Assembly: GCA_905182985.1 (NCBI GenBank)
Contig: CAJJDN010000062.1
Location: forward strand, 233,731-289,634
Length of the DNA: 55,904 nucleotides
Origin: Paramecium sonneborni
Lineage: Eukaryota; Ciliophora; Oligohymenophorea; Peniculida; Parameciidae
Reading direction: 5' to 3'
The notes beneath the pieces were generated by a model. It was given only the letters and a program-made list of their open reading frames with translations. It made no database searches and was not told the origin of the DNA. A program made the translations under genes and the position numbers. Below, one piece after another: positions 21,788 through 34,512 of this stretch (position 1 is its first letter; every line of letters begins with the position of its first letter).

Positions 21788-23772
21788 TCATAAAATCTTA
21801 ATAGCTATAATTTTGATATCATTAAGTGGTTTATCGAAATCATCTGTTTCAACTTCACTTATCTATACTACAATATTCATTCCTTTATAAACTCTACCAA
21901 AAATAGTATGCTATTAAATTAATATTATTTTTTAATACTTTATCATCTAACCAAGGTGTAGGACAAACAGTTATAAAAAATTAACTTGTATTACTATTTG
22001 GACCTGCATTAGCCATACTAACAGTGAATGGTTTATCATGTCTTAATTCTGGATGAAATTCATCTTAAAATTCTCCTCCCCAAATAGATTCTCCTCCTGT
22101 TCCATTTCCCTTAGGACAACCTGTCTATATCATAAATCCTTATTAAACACGATGAAATATTAATCCATCATAATAACCATTTTTAGAATGCTAGATAAAA
22201 TTTTCAACTGTCTTTGGTGTCTCATTTGGAAATAAATTTATATAGATTTCACCAAAAGTAGTTTATATAATAGCTTAGCATCCAGATAAAGTCTTAAATG
22301 TATAATAATAAATAATATACTTTATTTTTATTATCAGACATTACACTTATACTTTATTAAATAAGATTAAGTGGTTCATTTAAAACATCTCTAGCTACAG
22401 TCCATGGTTTATCAGCTAAATCTTCAGGAATTCTACGAGAAAATACATAAAACTTATTTGATTTATGAGCGCTTATATATAAAGTGGGATCAGTTTCTTT
22501 TCTATTTAAAGAACTATGAGATTGTTCATTTTAAGTATTTTTCATAGAAGGTCCTTAATATAGTGCAACTCTCATAAATCTTTGACTACTTTCCATTTTC
22601 CCTAAAAGCTTTACAAGTTCTCCAGTTTTAATATAAATAAACTTAATGCCAATAAAAGTAGGATAAATTAATATTTGATCAGTTTCATCAAAACACATTG
22701 TAATTTACTTTAATTATTCTGGTTGTTTATCGATATCTTTTTCAATTAATAATCTTCTTTCAAAATCTTATTATTCAATATGTAATAATGGATATGATGC
22801 TTAATCATTCTATCTATTTGTTATTGCTTCAATAGATTCATCAAGAGTTAGAATAATCTTTCCTGATTGTATGTTAAATACTCTTAATTTTTTATCAGAA
22901 ACATACAAAACAATTAATTTCTACATATTACTCATACACATTCCAAAACATTATAATTTATGTTGCATTAATTCATATAAATCAGTACCAACCTTACTTG
23001 AGAATTGAATTTTAAATTAAGGCTTAGCATAAACTTATTTTGGGAAATCTTAAGTAATAGGATCCCAAATTTCAATTCTTCCACTTGTATCTATAGTAAA
23101 CATAAATTAATAATTGCTTAAGTATTTCATTTATTTAACAGGTTAACTATGTAATTTTACCATTCTCATAATTTTACCACTTTCAGTAACATAAATATCT
23201 CCACTATTACCATCGCTGATTAATAATAATTATTATTGTACATCCGCTGTATCTACAAATTCACATCCATAAGGTTAAAATGGAAGTTTTATCATATCTA
23301 ATAAATCCTAATTCAGTATATCAAATATTTTAATAGTTCTATCTGCAGGAGATACACTTGCCATCTTATCATGTCCATCAGTCAATGTAGCACAAGTGAC
23401 TATTCCTGTATGTGCTCTAAAATGTTTTATGAATTCAACCAATCTAAATACTTTTCTCCACATCTTTATATGTCCATCTGTTGATACTGTTATTATTATA
23501 TGTGATTTAAATGCTGACAATACCATATTTATATTTTCTCTATGCATTAATGATCTCTCATATAACTCACTCTAAGGTAAATTATCCAATATTATATCCA
23601 ATATTGTTTATTAGGGTTTTGTTGCATCAGGACCTACCGTCTCAGAATTTTATACAGCTTATGTCACTTTTGGCTCAACTATTATTTTCTTTATCTTCTT
23701 TATTTTTTTTTTCACTTCCACAAAATTAAATTCTTCTATCTCTTCAGCACCTTCTATTTTTTAATAATTCAT
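21788..23772 (-). CDS. PPWD1: Cyclophilin-type peptidyl-prolyl isomerase with WD repeats (PPWD1)
   Basis: Introns 22293-22320 and 21911-21938 (28 nt each) give 642 residues. A Lys-rich start is followed by WD40 repeats over about residues 75-330 (VSTDGHIKMWRK, ASVSPADRTIKIFD, DTSGRIEIWDP). The last 160 residues are a cyclophilin domain with FHRV, GGESIWGGEF, NSNTSQFFIT and WLDDKHTIFGRV; active-site Arg and Trp positions are kept. The domain order and length match PPWD1, a spliceosome-associated nuclear isomerase. It lies 107 bp downstream of the UBA2 start on the same strand. Confidence 0.94.
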
Positions 23773-24100
23773 TTTTTAATATTAAAAATGAATCACAATT
23801 TAATTCTTATTTATTACTTTAAAAAACTCTACTCTCTAACATCCTTTAATGCTCTAAAAAACATCTTAGAAAGATATTTATAATTTTTAATAGTTCTCTA
23901 CTCAAATCATTATCAATTAACTAATTCAAATTTCTAAATAAAGAAATTCAATTTATAATGATTATCTTAAACCAGAAATATAATAACAATCTCTAAAAAT
24001 TTTTATTTAACATGATTTATCATATTTACAAGAAATCTTGTAAGAAGATTTGATATAATTTATGAAATAATCTGAATTTGTGTTTATTAAAGAATCACAA
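23773..24100. other. Intergenic region between two minus-strand genes
   Basis: AT-rich, about 330 bp, with no supported gene. It contains the promoter of the PPWD1 gene and the 3' end region of the EF-hand gene. Confidence 0.5.
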
Positions 24101-24589
24101 TCAATACTGAGTTCTTCTATATGATGATGTGACTGTTTATTATGTTTATTAGATTCCACTTTAACGAGGTGCTTCAGAAGCTCTCAAATTTGTTGGAGTT
24201 TAGTTGGTCAAGTATCTGATACATAAGTCTTCAAGGTCTTAATATGTGATTTTTCCATCTTAATTTCTATCCAATACTCTAAATAAATAAAATCAATTTT
24301 GAACTTATAAAATGAATCAATGTCACCTCTAGCTGGAGAGAAGATTCTATTAAATGATTTATAGACATCAACTATCATAGGTACAACCTCTACATTATCA
24401 ATTTATCCATTTCTATCTCTATCATAAGTATCAAAGAGTCTTCTAGCAACTGCCTAAAGTTTCAAATAATTAAAAAACCTTTGCTCCTTCAACATCTGTC
24501 AAACCCAAATTAAGTGGTTTTTAATCTTATCCACTAACCACCTAAGTTCTAACAACTGACTCGTAAGTGTTTGAGTATTATTATTACAT
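24101..24589 (-). CDS. Small EF-hand calcium-binding protein
   Basis: Introns 24454-24478 (25 nt) and 24279-24304 (26 nt) give 145 residues. Two canonical loops are visible: DRDRNGQIDNVE (about residue 55) and DRNQDGKITYQD (about residue 97), each after a good E helix (VARRLFDTY, FYKVL). The tail RQSGIQQTQQTVTSSYRR is Ser/Thr/Gln-rich. It is shorter than calmodulin and has only two hands, so it resembles calcyphosin-like or centrin fragments without matching them clearly. Calcium sensing is likely; the target is unknown. Confidence 0.82.
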
Positions 24590-24634
24590 TACTAAGATTT
24601 AAATTAATATAATAACGAGTTCATATCAAAAATT

Positions 24635-27600
24635 TCATTTTAGTTTAGGCAGTTCAAAAGGAGAAACACTTTATTTGCTCATATTTAATTGTTTTCTCTT
24701 TGAATTTATCCCAAATCCAATCCTGGCTAAAAATCTTTATATGTGAATACATCCATCACCACATCTCTTATGTACCTACAAATTTGATATCAATTTATAC
24801 TCTCATATAATTTTCATAATACTTTTTGAAATCTATATAAGTTATTGCTTATGGAGGTTTATTAGCAAACTAAGATATAATCATATATAGCTAATCTTAC
24901 CAAGGATTCTTAGGTCGATTAATAAATTATTAATATATCTTTTTCATAGCATCTTCTTTTAAATGATCTTAAATAACTTCTAAAGGTTTTCCTAAATTAA
25001 TTCTAACAGCTTCTAATTCAAAATCTGCATCAGTCTATAATTCATCTCCAAAAACATGAAAATACATTTTTTATTCCTTCTATTCTTTTGTTTCTACATC
25101 AAATGGTGATGTTAAACCAGTCTTATTTTTAAGCATATCTTCTAAGATTTTCTAACTTGTTGTTTATCTCTATTTTTTAGCAATAGAATCTGTACTAACA
25201 CTACCATAATTTACAATATGTACATCTGATGTTTAACTTACACTTCTACCTTAATTAGGTTAAATTATACTGCTTTCATTTGTATAAGAAAGCAAAACCT
25301 AACTTTTTTATCTTCCAACTTAATTCATTGGGGATTCTAATCCTTTTGGGGGTTGAGTTGTTTTCATTATAGATATTGTTGGTCTTCTTATTTATTATTC
25401 TGAATCTGTTGTCTCATTTTTCTATTAAACCATAGTAGTCATCTTACTATCATTAATTGTATTTTCTATATATTTCTCTTATTTAACTTTTGTTGTCTAA
25501 TCAACCAAAACTGTTGATGCTCTTGATTTTTATCTCTAAGATGGAGTCTTCTCATAATAATGTATAAATTATTATTCATTTAAAAATATTTATTCTAATC
25601 GTTTTATTTATTCTTCTGTTAATCCAAGATCAACTTGCATCTTTTAAAATAAATTCCACATAAAAAAATCATCTGTTTAAGTAAATTTTGCAGTCACCTT
25701 CTCTTCCAACTATCTATAACTTTATCTCATTAAAGGAGTTTGAAACCCTATCTAAGAACCCATCATATTTGAATTCTCATCTTAAGAATTTATCATAGAT
25801 GCTTTTATATACAAATTTCCAAAATTCACTTGAACTCCTCGATTTGCTACATCCTAGTCAATTTCATCATAATCTACTTCACCATATTCATCCTTTATTG
25901 AATGTCTTTACTTTATTTGTCTTTATTACTTATTTATATTTTGAGGTGTTTATTAAGATTAAATTATAGATTTTTAATTACTTTAATCTATTTATCCTCT
26001 ACTTCTATTTGCTTATTGTCTTCCTGATGATATTTATTTTTATTATTCTGTTTTGAATCTACTAGACTCTTTAGGTTATTATAATTGAAATTATTATTAT
26101 TATTATTATTAATTATTTTATTATTATTACTATTAAGACTAGTTCTATATAAAAGATTAATTTATTATGTTTTTATTTACTTTATTATCAGATTAACTTT
26201 ATTTAAATGTAGAGGTATTATTTTATACATTTCTATTACCAGATTATGGACTAATGACTTCTTATTTTCTTGGTGAATTTTTTTAGATCATGCTATTTTC
26301 TTCATTAATCTTATTGAGAGGTTTTTTTTTAAACATACTAATTGAATAATTACTATCATTATTATTATTATTACTATTTACTAAAATTTAAGATTCTGAA
26401 TTTTCATTCAATTAATCTTCAAATTTATTTTTAGTTTTTTTAAGTCCAATAAATTTCTCTGATTTTTCAGGTGATTATGATTAATCAATTTATGAATCAG
26501 CTCTTTCTAAAATTATTTTTTTAGATTTCTATTATTTATTTTTATTTTTTTTAGCTTTTTTAATTGAACTTGGAGAGAATTCTTCATCATCACTTTACAT
26601 TTCTTCAAATTTCTCTAAAACTTCCTCTAAATTTCTATTTGAATTAGTATTATATTGCATTTTTTATCTTACAGTTCTATATAATTCATTTGGAGGCATT
26701 TTAGCAATATCATTTTCTGAATTTTCAATAAGATATTACAAAAAGGTTTATAATAATTCTATTTTACCTTCTGCTTACAACTCACTTTAAATAATCATCA
26801 TTAGTACTTCTTCAATTAATTAAGGCTACAATAGAACTTTCTATTTATCGTTTTTTGCTTATTCATAAATAGTTTATAATTCTGCTTTCATATTCTGATT
26901 TTCTTCAACAATTTCTTTTAATTGCAATTCTAATTTAAAGATTTTTGGATCACTCATACATACTTAAACTTCAAAATGACTTTATTTTTCATTTGCTTAA
27001 CTACTAGTAAAAGTATTATTATGTTTTTCATTAGCTTTAATTTATTCCATTTAAATCATTAAATTTACTAATTTTTTCTCTTACTCTTCAAATTTAGAAA
27101 ATAGAGCAGACATTTTTGATTCTTTTTCTAATATCTCTTCATTCTTAGTATTAATTAAATGTTCTAACTCATCTATTCTTTACATATTTTATGATTTTCT
27201 TTTATGCATTTATAATCCACCATTCTTTTTCAATTGAAATTTTTCAAATTCTTCTCTCATTTTTCTTTCAGCATATTTTAATATTCTATCTGCAGTTGAT
27301 TTTTAAACACCAACAACAACTTTATCTTTAATCTCTTATTTCATATCTCTAGGAGGAAAATCAGGTTCCTAATTTGCTATTCTAATTTATTCATTAATAA
27401 ACATTTCATTTCTTTATAATTCTCTTTCTAATGTTTTTCCTAGATCTTAAAGTTTAAAAGGAGCATTGCTTGCATGTATTTCACTCCATAATCCTTTAAG
27501 TTTAAGAAACTTTTCTACTTCTCTAAGATTCATTTCATTTTCCTCTTTTGCTCTTTATAATTCTCTCTCTTTCTCACCTAAATATTCTACATTTAAATAA

Positions 27601-28030
27601 CGCATAGCATCTTCACCAGTATCTGTCCCTTTTGATTAAACATTTTTCTTAAATTTTGGCTTATTACTTCTAAATTCTTATTCTGCAGTAATATATTTAG
27701 ATTTTTATGCAGAAAATATACTAAAACTTTATATTTCAGCTCCTCCAAATATTGTTTTTGAACTTAAATTAGTAGAAAATGATCTTTAACAATATTCTAA
27801 AGGAAGCTCTGGAGGATTCTATTACTTTCTTTGATTTATCTCTTCAACTTTTTGGAACAAAACATTAAAATAATTGCATAACTTTGTTATTACACTGGCT
27901 TCATCATTCAAACCCTTCTTTTATAAATGAAAATTTATTTCATCAAAGCACAAATTCAACCGTTCTATTATCTTTTCTAAATATTCAATCCCATACATAT
28001 TTCATTGTGCTCATAGTACTCCCATTCCAT
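24635..28030 (-). CDS. Long coiled-coil, Gln/Asn-rich protein of unknown function
   Basis: Introns 27977-27996 (20 nt), 24776-24800 and 24727-24750 give 1108 residues. The start is the ATG at 28030 (MEWEYYEHNEI); the short intron then joins it to the main frame. Residues about 1-80 and 130-470 are helical with long coiled coils (MQRIDELEHLINTKNEEIL). A charged segment (SDDEEFSPSSIKKAKK) leads into a Gln/Asn tract encoded almost only by TAA at about 26044-26130. The C-terminal 300 residues hold a conserved-looking helical part (LGKPLEVIQDHLKEDAMKKI). If the last two introns are kept, the protein ends at 24756 instead. A cytoskeletal or ciliary role is only a guess. Confidence 0.75.
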
Positions 28031-28126
28031 TGTGTTAAAGATTATTTATTCAATTCTTATATTGCTCTCTCTCCTGTTGTTGCAATTTTACCAAGGGCAT
28101 CCATTTATTATATATAAATAAAAATA
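28031..28126. promoter_or_regulatory. 96-bp divergent promoter region (inferred)
   Basis: Start codons of the coiled-coil gene (minus) and the Ulp1-type protease gene (plus) are 96 bp apart, so both promoters lie here or overlap coding sequence. No motif is recognised. Confidence 0.35.
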
Positions 28127-29371
28127 ATGAGAGAAGAATTAACACTTCTGGATCTTAAACGAAATATTTTCTGGGCAGATTATTATTCTGAAAAACATCG
28201 ATTCAAAAATTTTAATCGAAGAAAACATGGTGTTACCATTAATGATGATTTTTTAAGTATTCTAGCAAATAATCAATTTTTGACTGCTTAACATTTTGTT
28301 TTTTTCTAGTCACTGTTTACATATTATTATGGAGAACATCTAGTATATTTTAATCATTATCTAATTAGGTACTATCATTAGACTGTCATCTTTTTCCAGA
28401 GTTCATTCCAGATATTACAAATTCTATTCTTCCAAATATGATGGTTACTTAATTTAGACAAGATTCAACTCAGAATTCATAAAATTCTTTTACAAACTTT
28501 GAATTATTTTAGGAATAAGAATAAAAGTAAATTGAACATGATTAAAGTGAAAATTTATCAATTTTCTCTAAAACTTTAAATTTCATAAAAACTCTTAACC
28601 CATTAAGATTTTTCTGGAAAAATAAACCGAAATAAGAAGATGATTTTAAAGAGAATTATTTTAATTAGTATAAAACTAATAGTTAAGAAAATGTAGTTAA
28701 TTAATAAAATTAAGAATTATTGTAAAAGTTCAATTTCTAAGTGAAAAACATTACATATATAAAAAAAGATCCATTAGAACCTACATAAGTAATTTCAAAA
28801 AGCGAAATGAAAATAAGCAATGTCATTTTTCTTGAAAATGAGAAAGGAAGATATCAATTTAATAAATTAAATATCTAAATAAACAACTTAAAGAATAGAT
28901 ACAAATTTTCTTAAAATCTTTAAAATAATTTTTTTAGCCTTTTCAAATATACATACATTCCAATTAATTTATAAAATAATCATTGGCTTTGTGCTATTAT
29001 TTAGTTTTAAGAAAATAAAATATAATATTTAGATTCTAATTATTCAAAATAAGATAATGTTGTTGAAGGCTTGGAAAAAATGCTAAACTACAAAAATGAA
29101 AATACTAAATGGTAAATCACATGTGATAGTCCTAAGCAAGAAAATAGGTATAATACTTGTTTATATAAAAAGTTTTGATTGTGGAATATTCTGTTTGATG
29201 GCCTTATATTAACTTTATAAAACAAGTAATTTAATTTAATATAACCAATATAATTAATAAGATATCAATAGTTTTAGAAAATAATTGCTTTACTTAGCGA
29301 TTATTGAGAGTCAAATTGATATCAATTAAAAATTACTAAATATTATTTTAGATTTTAAACATAAGAATTGA
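28127..29371 (+). CDS. ULP1: Ulp1/SENP-type SUMO protease (C48 family)
   Basis: Introns 28343-28368 (26 nt) and 29148-29172 (25 nt) give 397 residues. The N-terminal half begins with a basic helix and a disordered linker (QEQEQKQIEHDQSEN). The C-terminal half has the catalytic set His277 in NNHWLCAIIQF, Asp294 in YLDSN and Cys335 in FDCGIFCLMALY, in C48 order and spacing. The region before it (YTYIPINLQNNHW) is also typical. These enzymes mature SUMO and cut it from targets. Specificity for SUMO over another ubiquitin-like protein cannot be read from the sequence. The C-terminal exon frame was checked codon by codon and ends ILDFKHKN. Confidence 0.88.
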
Positions 29372-29468
29372 ATATATCATAATTAAAATCATATAAAAAT
29401 GAAATATTATCAAACAATTGATTCTTGTTTAATTTAATTCTCATAATTAAAAGTAGTTTAAGGAGACT

Positions 29469-30950
29469 TCATAAATTCAAAGGAAAAATCTAATTTATTT
29501 AATTATATATAATATTACATTGTGCAGTGTTAATTGTTCGTTCAACTAGAACTTATTGACTTTATTGAAAAAGAACTGATGTAGGTAAATTTTTTAATCC
29601 ATATATAAATAATGTAGTTGTGATATTTTAATTGACCAAAAGGAAGACTTATTAATTATTATCTACTAACTTTAATATTTCAAATAAAAATATAATTAAT
29701 GTAGGTTTAATTGTTGCGAATCTAGCATTTTCTTAACAATCAATCTTAATTTTATTAGTTGGAGTCTCAAATATCTTTTAACATTTGAGTAAAAGTTTCT
29801 TCATTTTTACTAATTGAATTTTTTTATTATCAATTTGCTTATAATAGATTTCATAAAGAGATATTCTTAAATTTCTAATTAAAGAACTATATGTTTGTGA
29901 TAAATGAAGTGTCAAAACTTTGTTAATTTACAAGATTTATGCATTTAAAATATCTTTACATTATTATAAAGATTAATTAAATTTAATTTTTGATTCTCTT
30001 AAAAGTGGATCTTCAGAATCGATTATCACAGCATAAATAATTCTTTCAAATTTACATCCAATTACTGAGACTTATAATTTTTTTAACTAATATTCTAAGT
30101 TAACTTATTAATTAAATAGACAGGGAAACTTATTAAACTTTCCTTTATGATTAGATTTCTTTACTAAATAGGCTTCTAGTGATTTTTTCTTAACTTTTGA
30201 TTAAAATAGAAAGGTACTCAAAGGAGAATCGGAATTAAAAAATGAATTTTGATTACTCATGATAGCTTAATACATATTTATTTCTTGGTTAAAAGCAAAG
30301 ATAAAAAATGGTTTTCTCAATAACAGTGGTATTAAAATTTCTTTAATATAATATTAAAAAATACCCCATGTGTTGTCTTTTAATGACAATAAATATGAAT
30401 CTCTAAATTATTTTTCAATTTAATATTGTACAATAATGAAACTACAGGGCATTATGATAGTTTACAAATACTGTTAAATTGACATGCTTTATGAGTATTC
30501 ATTAGCTAAAATAACTCTAACAACTGTAAGAACTAAATTACTAAAAACACCAATTTCTAAGTTACATGCAAACATCAACAGTGTATGAATAAGCATTTAA
30601 TTAGATCCCATGATATAACCATTATAATAATCTGATTATTATGGGGATATTTCATAGTATAATGATGCAAAATTAGTTATCACCAATGCTAAATTACAAT
30701 AATTGACTCTAAAGAATTCATTTTTTCTTAATACTACATACTAGATTAACATGTAGATAAGAAATATTCCATTAATTAAAGCATCTGTGTAATCTAGGTT
30801 TATAACTTTTGAAATTGCATTTATAAGTATTAAAGGAGTACCGCCCAAAGTTATGTAAGTTAGTGTTGGGAATTGGATGTCCTTAACTTTATGAATTTAA
30901 TATTTTTTTTCTAATTCTTAATCTTTAAATCTTAAATTATATTTGTTCAT
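29469..30950 (-). CDS. Multi-pass membrane protein, possibly a degenerate sensor kinase
   Basis: An intronless frame of 493 residues. The first 220 residues hold about five or six hydrophobic segments (ITLGGTPLILINAISK, GIFLIYMLIQYVVL, LALVITNFASLYY, LIHTLLMFACNL, IIMPCSFIIVQY). The rest is soluble and helical. The order of a helical hairpin (TLHLSQTYSSLIRNLRISL) followed by a segment ending in FLFEILKLVDNN loosely recalls the dimerisation and ATP-binding parts of histidine kinases, but no intact H-box, N-box or G-boxes are present. Function is unknown. Confidence 0.7.
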
Positions 30951-31303
30951 CTTATTTATAATTATATAAATATCACAATTTTATAGTTAAATAAATCTAA
31001 ATTAGTTAAATTAACTATTAAATCGCTAAAAGCTTTTACTGGAGGAATATCTATTTGAAAATTATAAGCTATCCATAAAATAAACATATAAATATAATAA
31101 AATAATCGAATATTGTTTTAAATATTTTACACAAATATTTCAAATTTCAATCAAACTATTTTATTGTTAAATAGAAAATATAATATTAACTAAAAAATTG
31201 CTAAATTCTTTAATTAGGTATAGATAGATGTAATTATTATATATATAAAATCTTTTTGCAATTATTTTAATCAAAAACTTTTTAATTTTTATAAAAAATA
31301 AGG
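30951..31303. other. Divergent intergenic region
   Basis: 353 bp of AT-rich sequence between the membrane-protein gene and the EF/IQ/B-box gene. No reading frame or motif is supported. Confidence 0.5.
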
Positions 31304-34300
31304 ATGAGTGATTAAGAATATGGAGAAGATTACGAAAATGAGGAGTAAAATCAATAAATTATTCAAAAGATAGCAAAATGAATAGGAAAATGAGGAGTAG
31401 AATGAAAATTTGGATAAATCTAATAATAAATAATCATAACTTAATAATGAAGAGGAGGAGAATAATGAGTAGTAATAAAATATATTAAATTATTAAGGGA
31501 GAATAATAATGATGGAGATGATGAAAATTAAGATAATAATGAATAGGATTAATAAGAAGATTAAGAGAGAGAAGAAGAAAATGAGGGATAGAAAGAAGAA
31601 AATTAATAAGTTGATAATATAGAGAAATCTTAATAAAATTAGGAAGAACAAGATTAGGAGGTTGAAGAAAGTCAATATGAATAATCAATGGTAAAATGAT
31701 AAATAATTAATTAAGTAAACTGAAAAGAATGTAAATTTAGAGAGTATAGATGCAGTATCTGTAAAGATAGCAAAAGAAGAAAAAGGAGTATAAAAAAAAG
31801 GAGTTAAAAAGACAGGAAAGATATCAAATTAATAAGAGATGGTTAATTAACTAATGAAAAAACACAAGGAAAAACAATAGAAAATGCAAAAAAGAGAAGA
31901 TGAAATATATATTTAGGAGAAAATAGAAAAGTAATAACCAAAACCTTAAATAAAACAGAAAGTAGTTACTAAATAGAAATTGACATTTGATAAATAAACA
32001 AAAGCTAAACTAGAAGATCCATAATTAAATAATCAATAGAAAGCAGCGATTTTAACTAAAGATTTAGGGAAAAAGTTAAGTGTTTAAGTAGTAGTTAAGG
32101 ATAATCCAAAATGTATAATATAAATATTTGATTTAAATAGAAATTGAAATAAAGAAACCAGGAAAAGGAAGTGAAGCAAAGCCTAAGAAGAATTTGTTTG
32201 ATGTTAGAATAGGGGCAGGAATTAAATCTAAATTAGATATTGATGCAGATGATAAATCTTAAAGAGATAAAGAAAAAGAACGTACTGCTTTTGTAGAATA
32301 GAAAAAAAGAGAAAAAGAATAAGCAATAAAATTTTAATAAGAATAAGATGAATTATTAAAAATAAAGTAGAATAATATCAGAAAAGCATAAGAGAAGGCC
32401 TTAGAAAAAGATAATAAAGTACTTCAAGTAAATACTGAAAAGTAATAAGAAATAAAATAAGTTTATGAAGCAAAAAGAAAGGAATTAATTAAAGAGAAAG
32501 AAGAAGATAATAAGGATTAGATGAAAAAAGATTTAGATATTTTAAGAGCTCTTAGAAAGGAATATTAATTATTAAATGACGAAGTGAAGAATTAAGAAAT
32601 GAGAATAAAAGAATTAGACAAACAGATAGAATTAGAGAGTAGAAAAGAAAATGTAATTTAAATCAATGGAGAGTATTAAAGTTTAAGAAAGATAAGACTT
32701 AAATAAGGATTGGATGATTTAAAAACTGAATTAATAAGTGAAGCATAATCTTAAGTATTAGGAGTAGATAATATTTCTGAACCTGATATAGCATTAAAAG
32801 TAGCAAATTAAATTGCGAAAAATGATTTAAAATTAAATGATGCTTATGCTTTATTAGATGAAGATAAAGATGGAGTATTAACTATTAAAGAAATATAAAA
32901 TAATATTTGTAGACTTAAGTATTTATATCCTTATTTATTTAGTTTAAATATTAAATAATCAGAAATATAATAATTGATTCAAATGTTGGATTAAAATAGT
33001 GATGGTGTTCTTACAGAATAAGAATTTATTACATTTCTTACTCCAGGACTAGAGAATCAAAAATAATATATTAAAATTATGGGAGATATTAAAGATATTT
33101 TAAATCCAATCATACTGGAAGAAAGAAGATTACATTTAAAATATTTATAGAAATATATTTAAAAAGAGATTGAAGATGAAAATAAAAAGGAAAGAGAATC
33201 TAAGCCAAAGTATGATAAATTAATCAAAAAACTTAAAAAAATAGAAAAACTAATTGAATCTTTAAAAGGAACAACATCTGATAAAGGGAAAGTTAAATAA
33301 TAATGTGATTAATTAAGACAAGAATTAAGATTAATTCAAGATAAAAGAAATAAAGTTGTTGCTGAATTAGATGATAAAAAATAGATGATTAAAGAAAATA
33401 TAGATTAATTAATGAAAGATCTTGGGGATCGATGTTAAGAAGTATTATTGATTAAAGAAAAATTTAATTAAGTGCAAACATAAAATCAAAGATTATAATT
33501 GAAATTGCTATCTATGGAATAAATGAAAAATAAATATAAAAAAGAATTGAAAATTAAAAATGAAATTGAAATACAAGGAGGATAAAAATAGAATATTCTC
33601 TAATAATTAATACTAAATAAGGAGAAGATAGAATAATAGTAAGATGAAAAAGAATTACAGAAAATGCATTATGTGATAATTGTATAAAAATGTACAAGAG
33701 GATTTTTAATGAAAAAAAGATTAACCAGAAAATTAACTGGTTTAAAAGGTTGTGCAAAAGCTTTACTAACATTTTTTGAAAAAAAATAAAGAAATTATAA
33801 AAAATAATGTCTTAATTTGTTAGAAGATTTTGTAAAATAATAAAAGAAATATGAATTAGAAAGAAAAGAGTAGGAACTTTTAAAACAATAAGAATTATAA
33901 AAGAAAAAGTTAAAAGATAAAAAAGCAAATAAAGTAGAAAGATTTATATCTTAACAATTTATGAGTATGAAAAGTGAAGAGAAATTAAATAATTAAGAAT
34001 AAATGCTTTAAATTATACCAAAAATTATTTTAATATAAAAGATTTTTAGAAGAAATAAAAGAGGAATTCCTATTACAAATTAAGCCATAAATGTTAGTTT
34101 CGGATTAGGTTACAGTGAGAACTGCTAAATTTGCAAAACAGATTTAGCAGAATTGATTTGCAAACAATGTGAAAAACCAATCTAATGTGACAGTTGCTTT
34201 AAATTAAGTCATAAAAATTACAAAAGAAGAAACCATGAATTTTACTTGCTTATAAAAAGTAAATTCAGAGATGCCAGTGGTATGTATATATAAAATATTA

Positions 34301-34368
34301 TAGAAAAAATAGAAAATAGAAACCTTGAATATTAGAATGTAAGTGATGAAGTATTATCAAACAAATGA
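31304..34368 (+). CDS. Coiled-coil scaffold with EF hands, IQ motifs and a C-terminal B-box zinc finger
   Basis: Introns 31345-31369, 31472-31497, 31691-31715 and 32113-32140 (25, 26, 25, 28 nt) give 986 residues. Residues 1-130 are strongly acidic and Gln/Asn-rich. Long Lys/Glu coiled coils follow. Two EF-hand loops lie near 475 and 520 (DEDKDGVLTIKE, DQNSDGVLTEQE). After more coiled coil come IQ-like motifs (VQKCTRGFLMKKRL, IQKIFRRNKRG), which would bind calmodulin. The last 100 residues carry a B-box-like zinc site: CQICKTDLAELICKQC, CDSC, then two His (FKLSHKN, RRNHEFY). I know no protein with this exact order. A calcium-responsive cytoskeletal scaffold is inferred. Confidence 0.85.
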
Positions 34369-34512
34369 AAGAATTAATATTATGTTCATTATAATTACTT
34401 TCTAATTTATTTTTTTGTAGGTATTGTAGGATTTGATTTTGTTAATAAATTTTGTTCATTAATACTAATTAGTTAAAATTTTGAATTTTTCCAATCGAAA
34501 TGTAAATAATCA

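Noticed and set aside
23511..23729. Plus-strand hydrophobic frame
   Set aside because: It lies antisense to the WD40 gene PPWD1 and has no family features.
26085..26276. Poly-Leu plus-strand frame
   Set aside because: It is the reverse complement of the Gln/Asn tract of the long coiled-coil gene.
28040..28111. Alternative N-terminus MDALGKIATTGERA... for the long coiled-coil gene
   Set aside because: Its frame runs into TGA and cannot be spliced to the main frame with a normal intron, whereas the ATG at 28030 with the 20-nt intron can.
31485..31688. Leu/Ile-rich minus-strand frames
   Set aside because: They are the antisense shadow of the acidic Gln/Asn-rich head of the EF/IQ/B-box gene.
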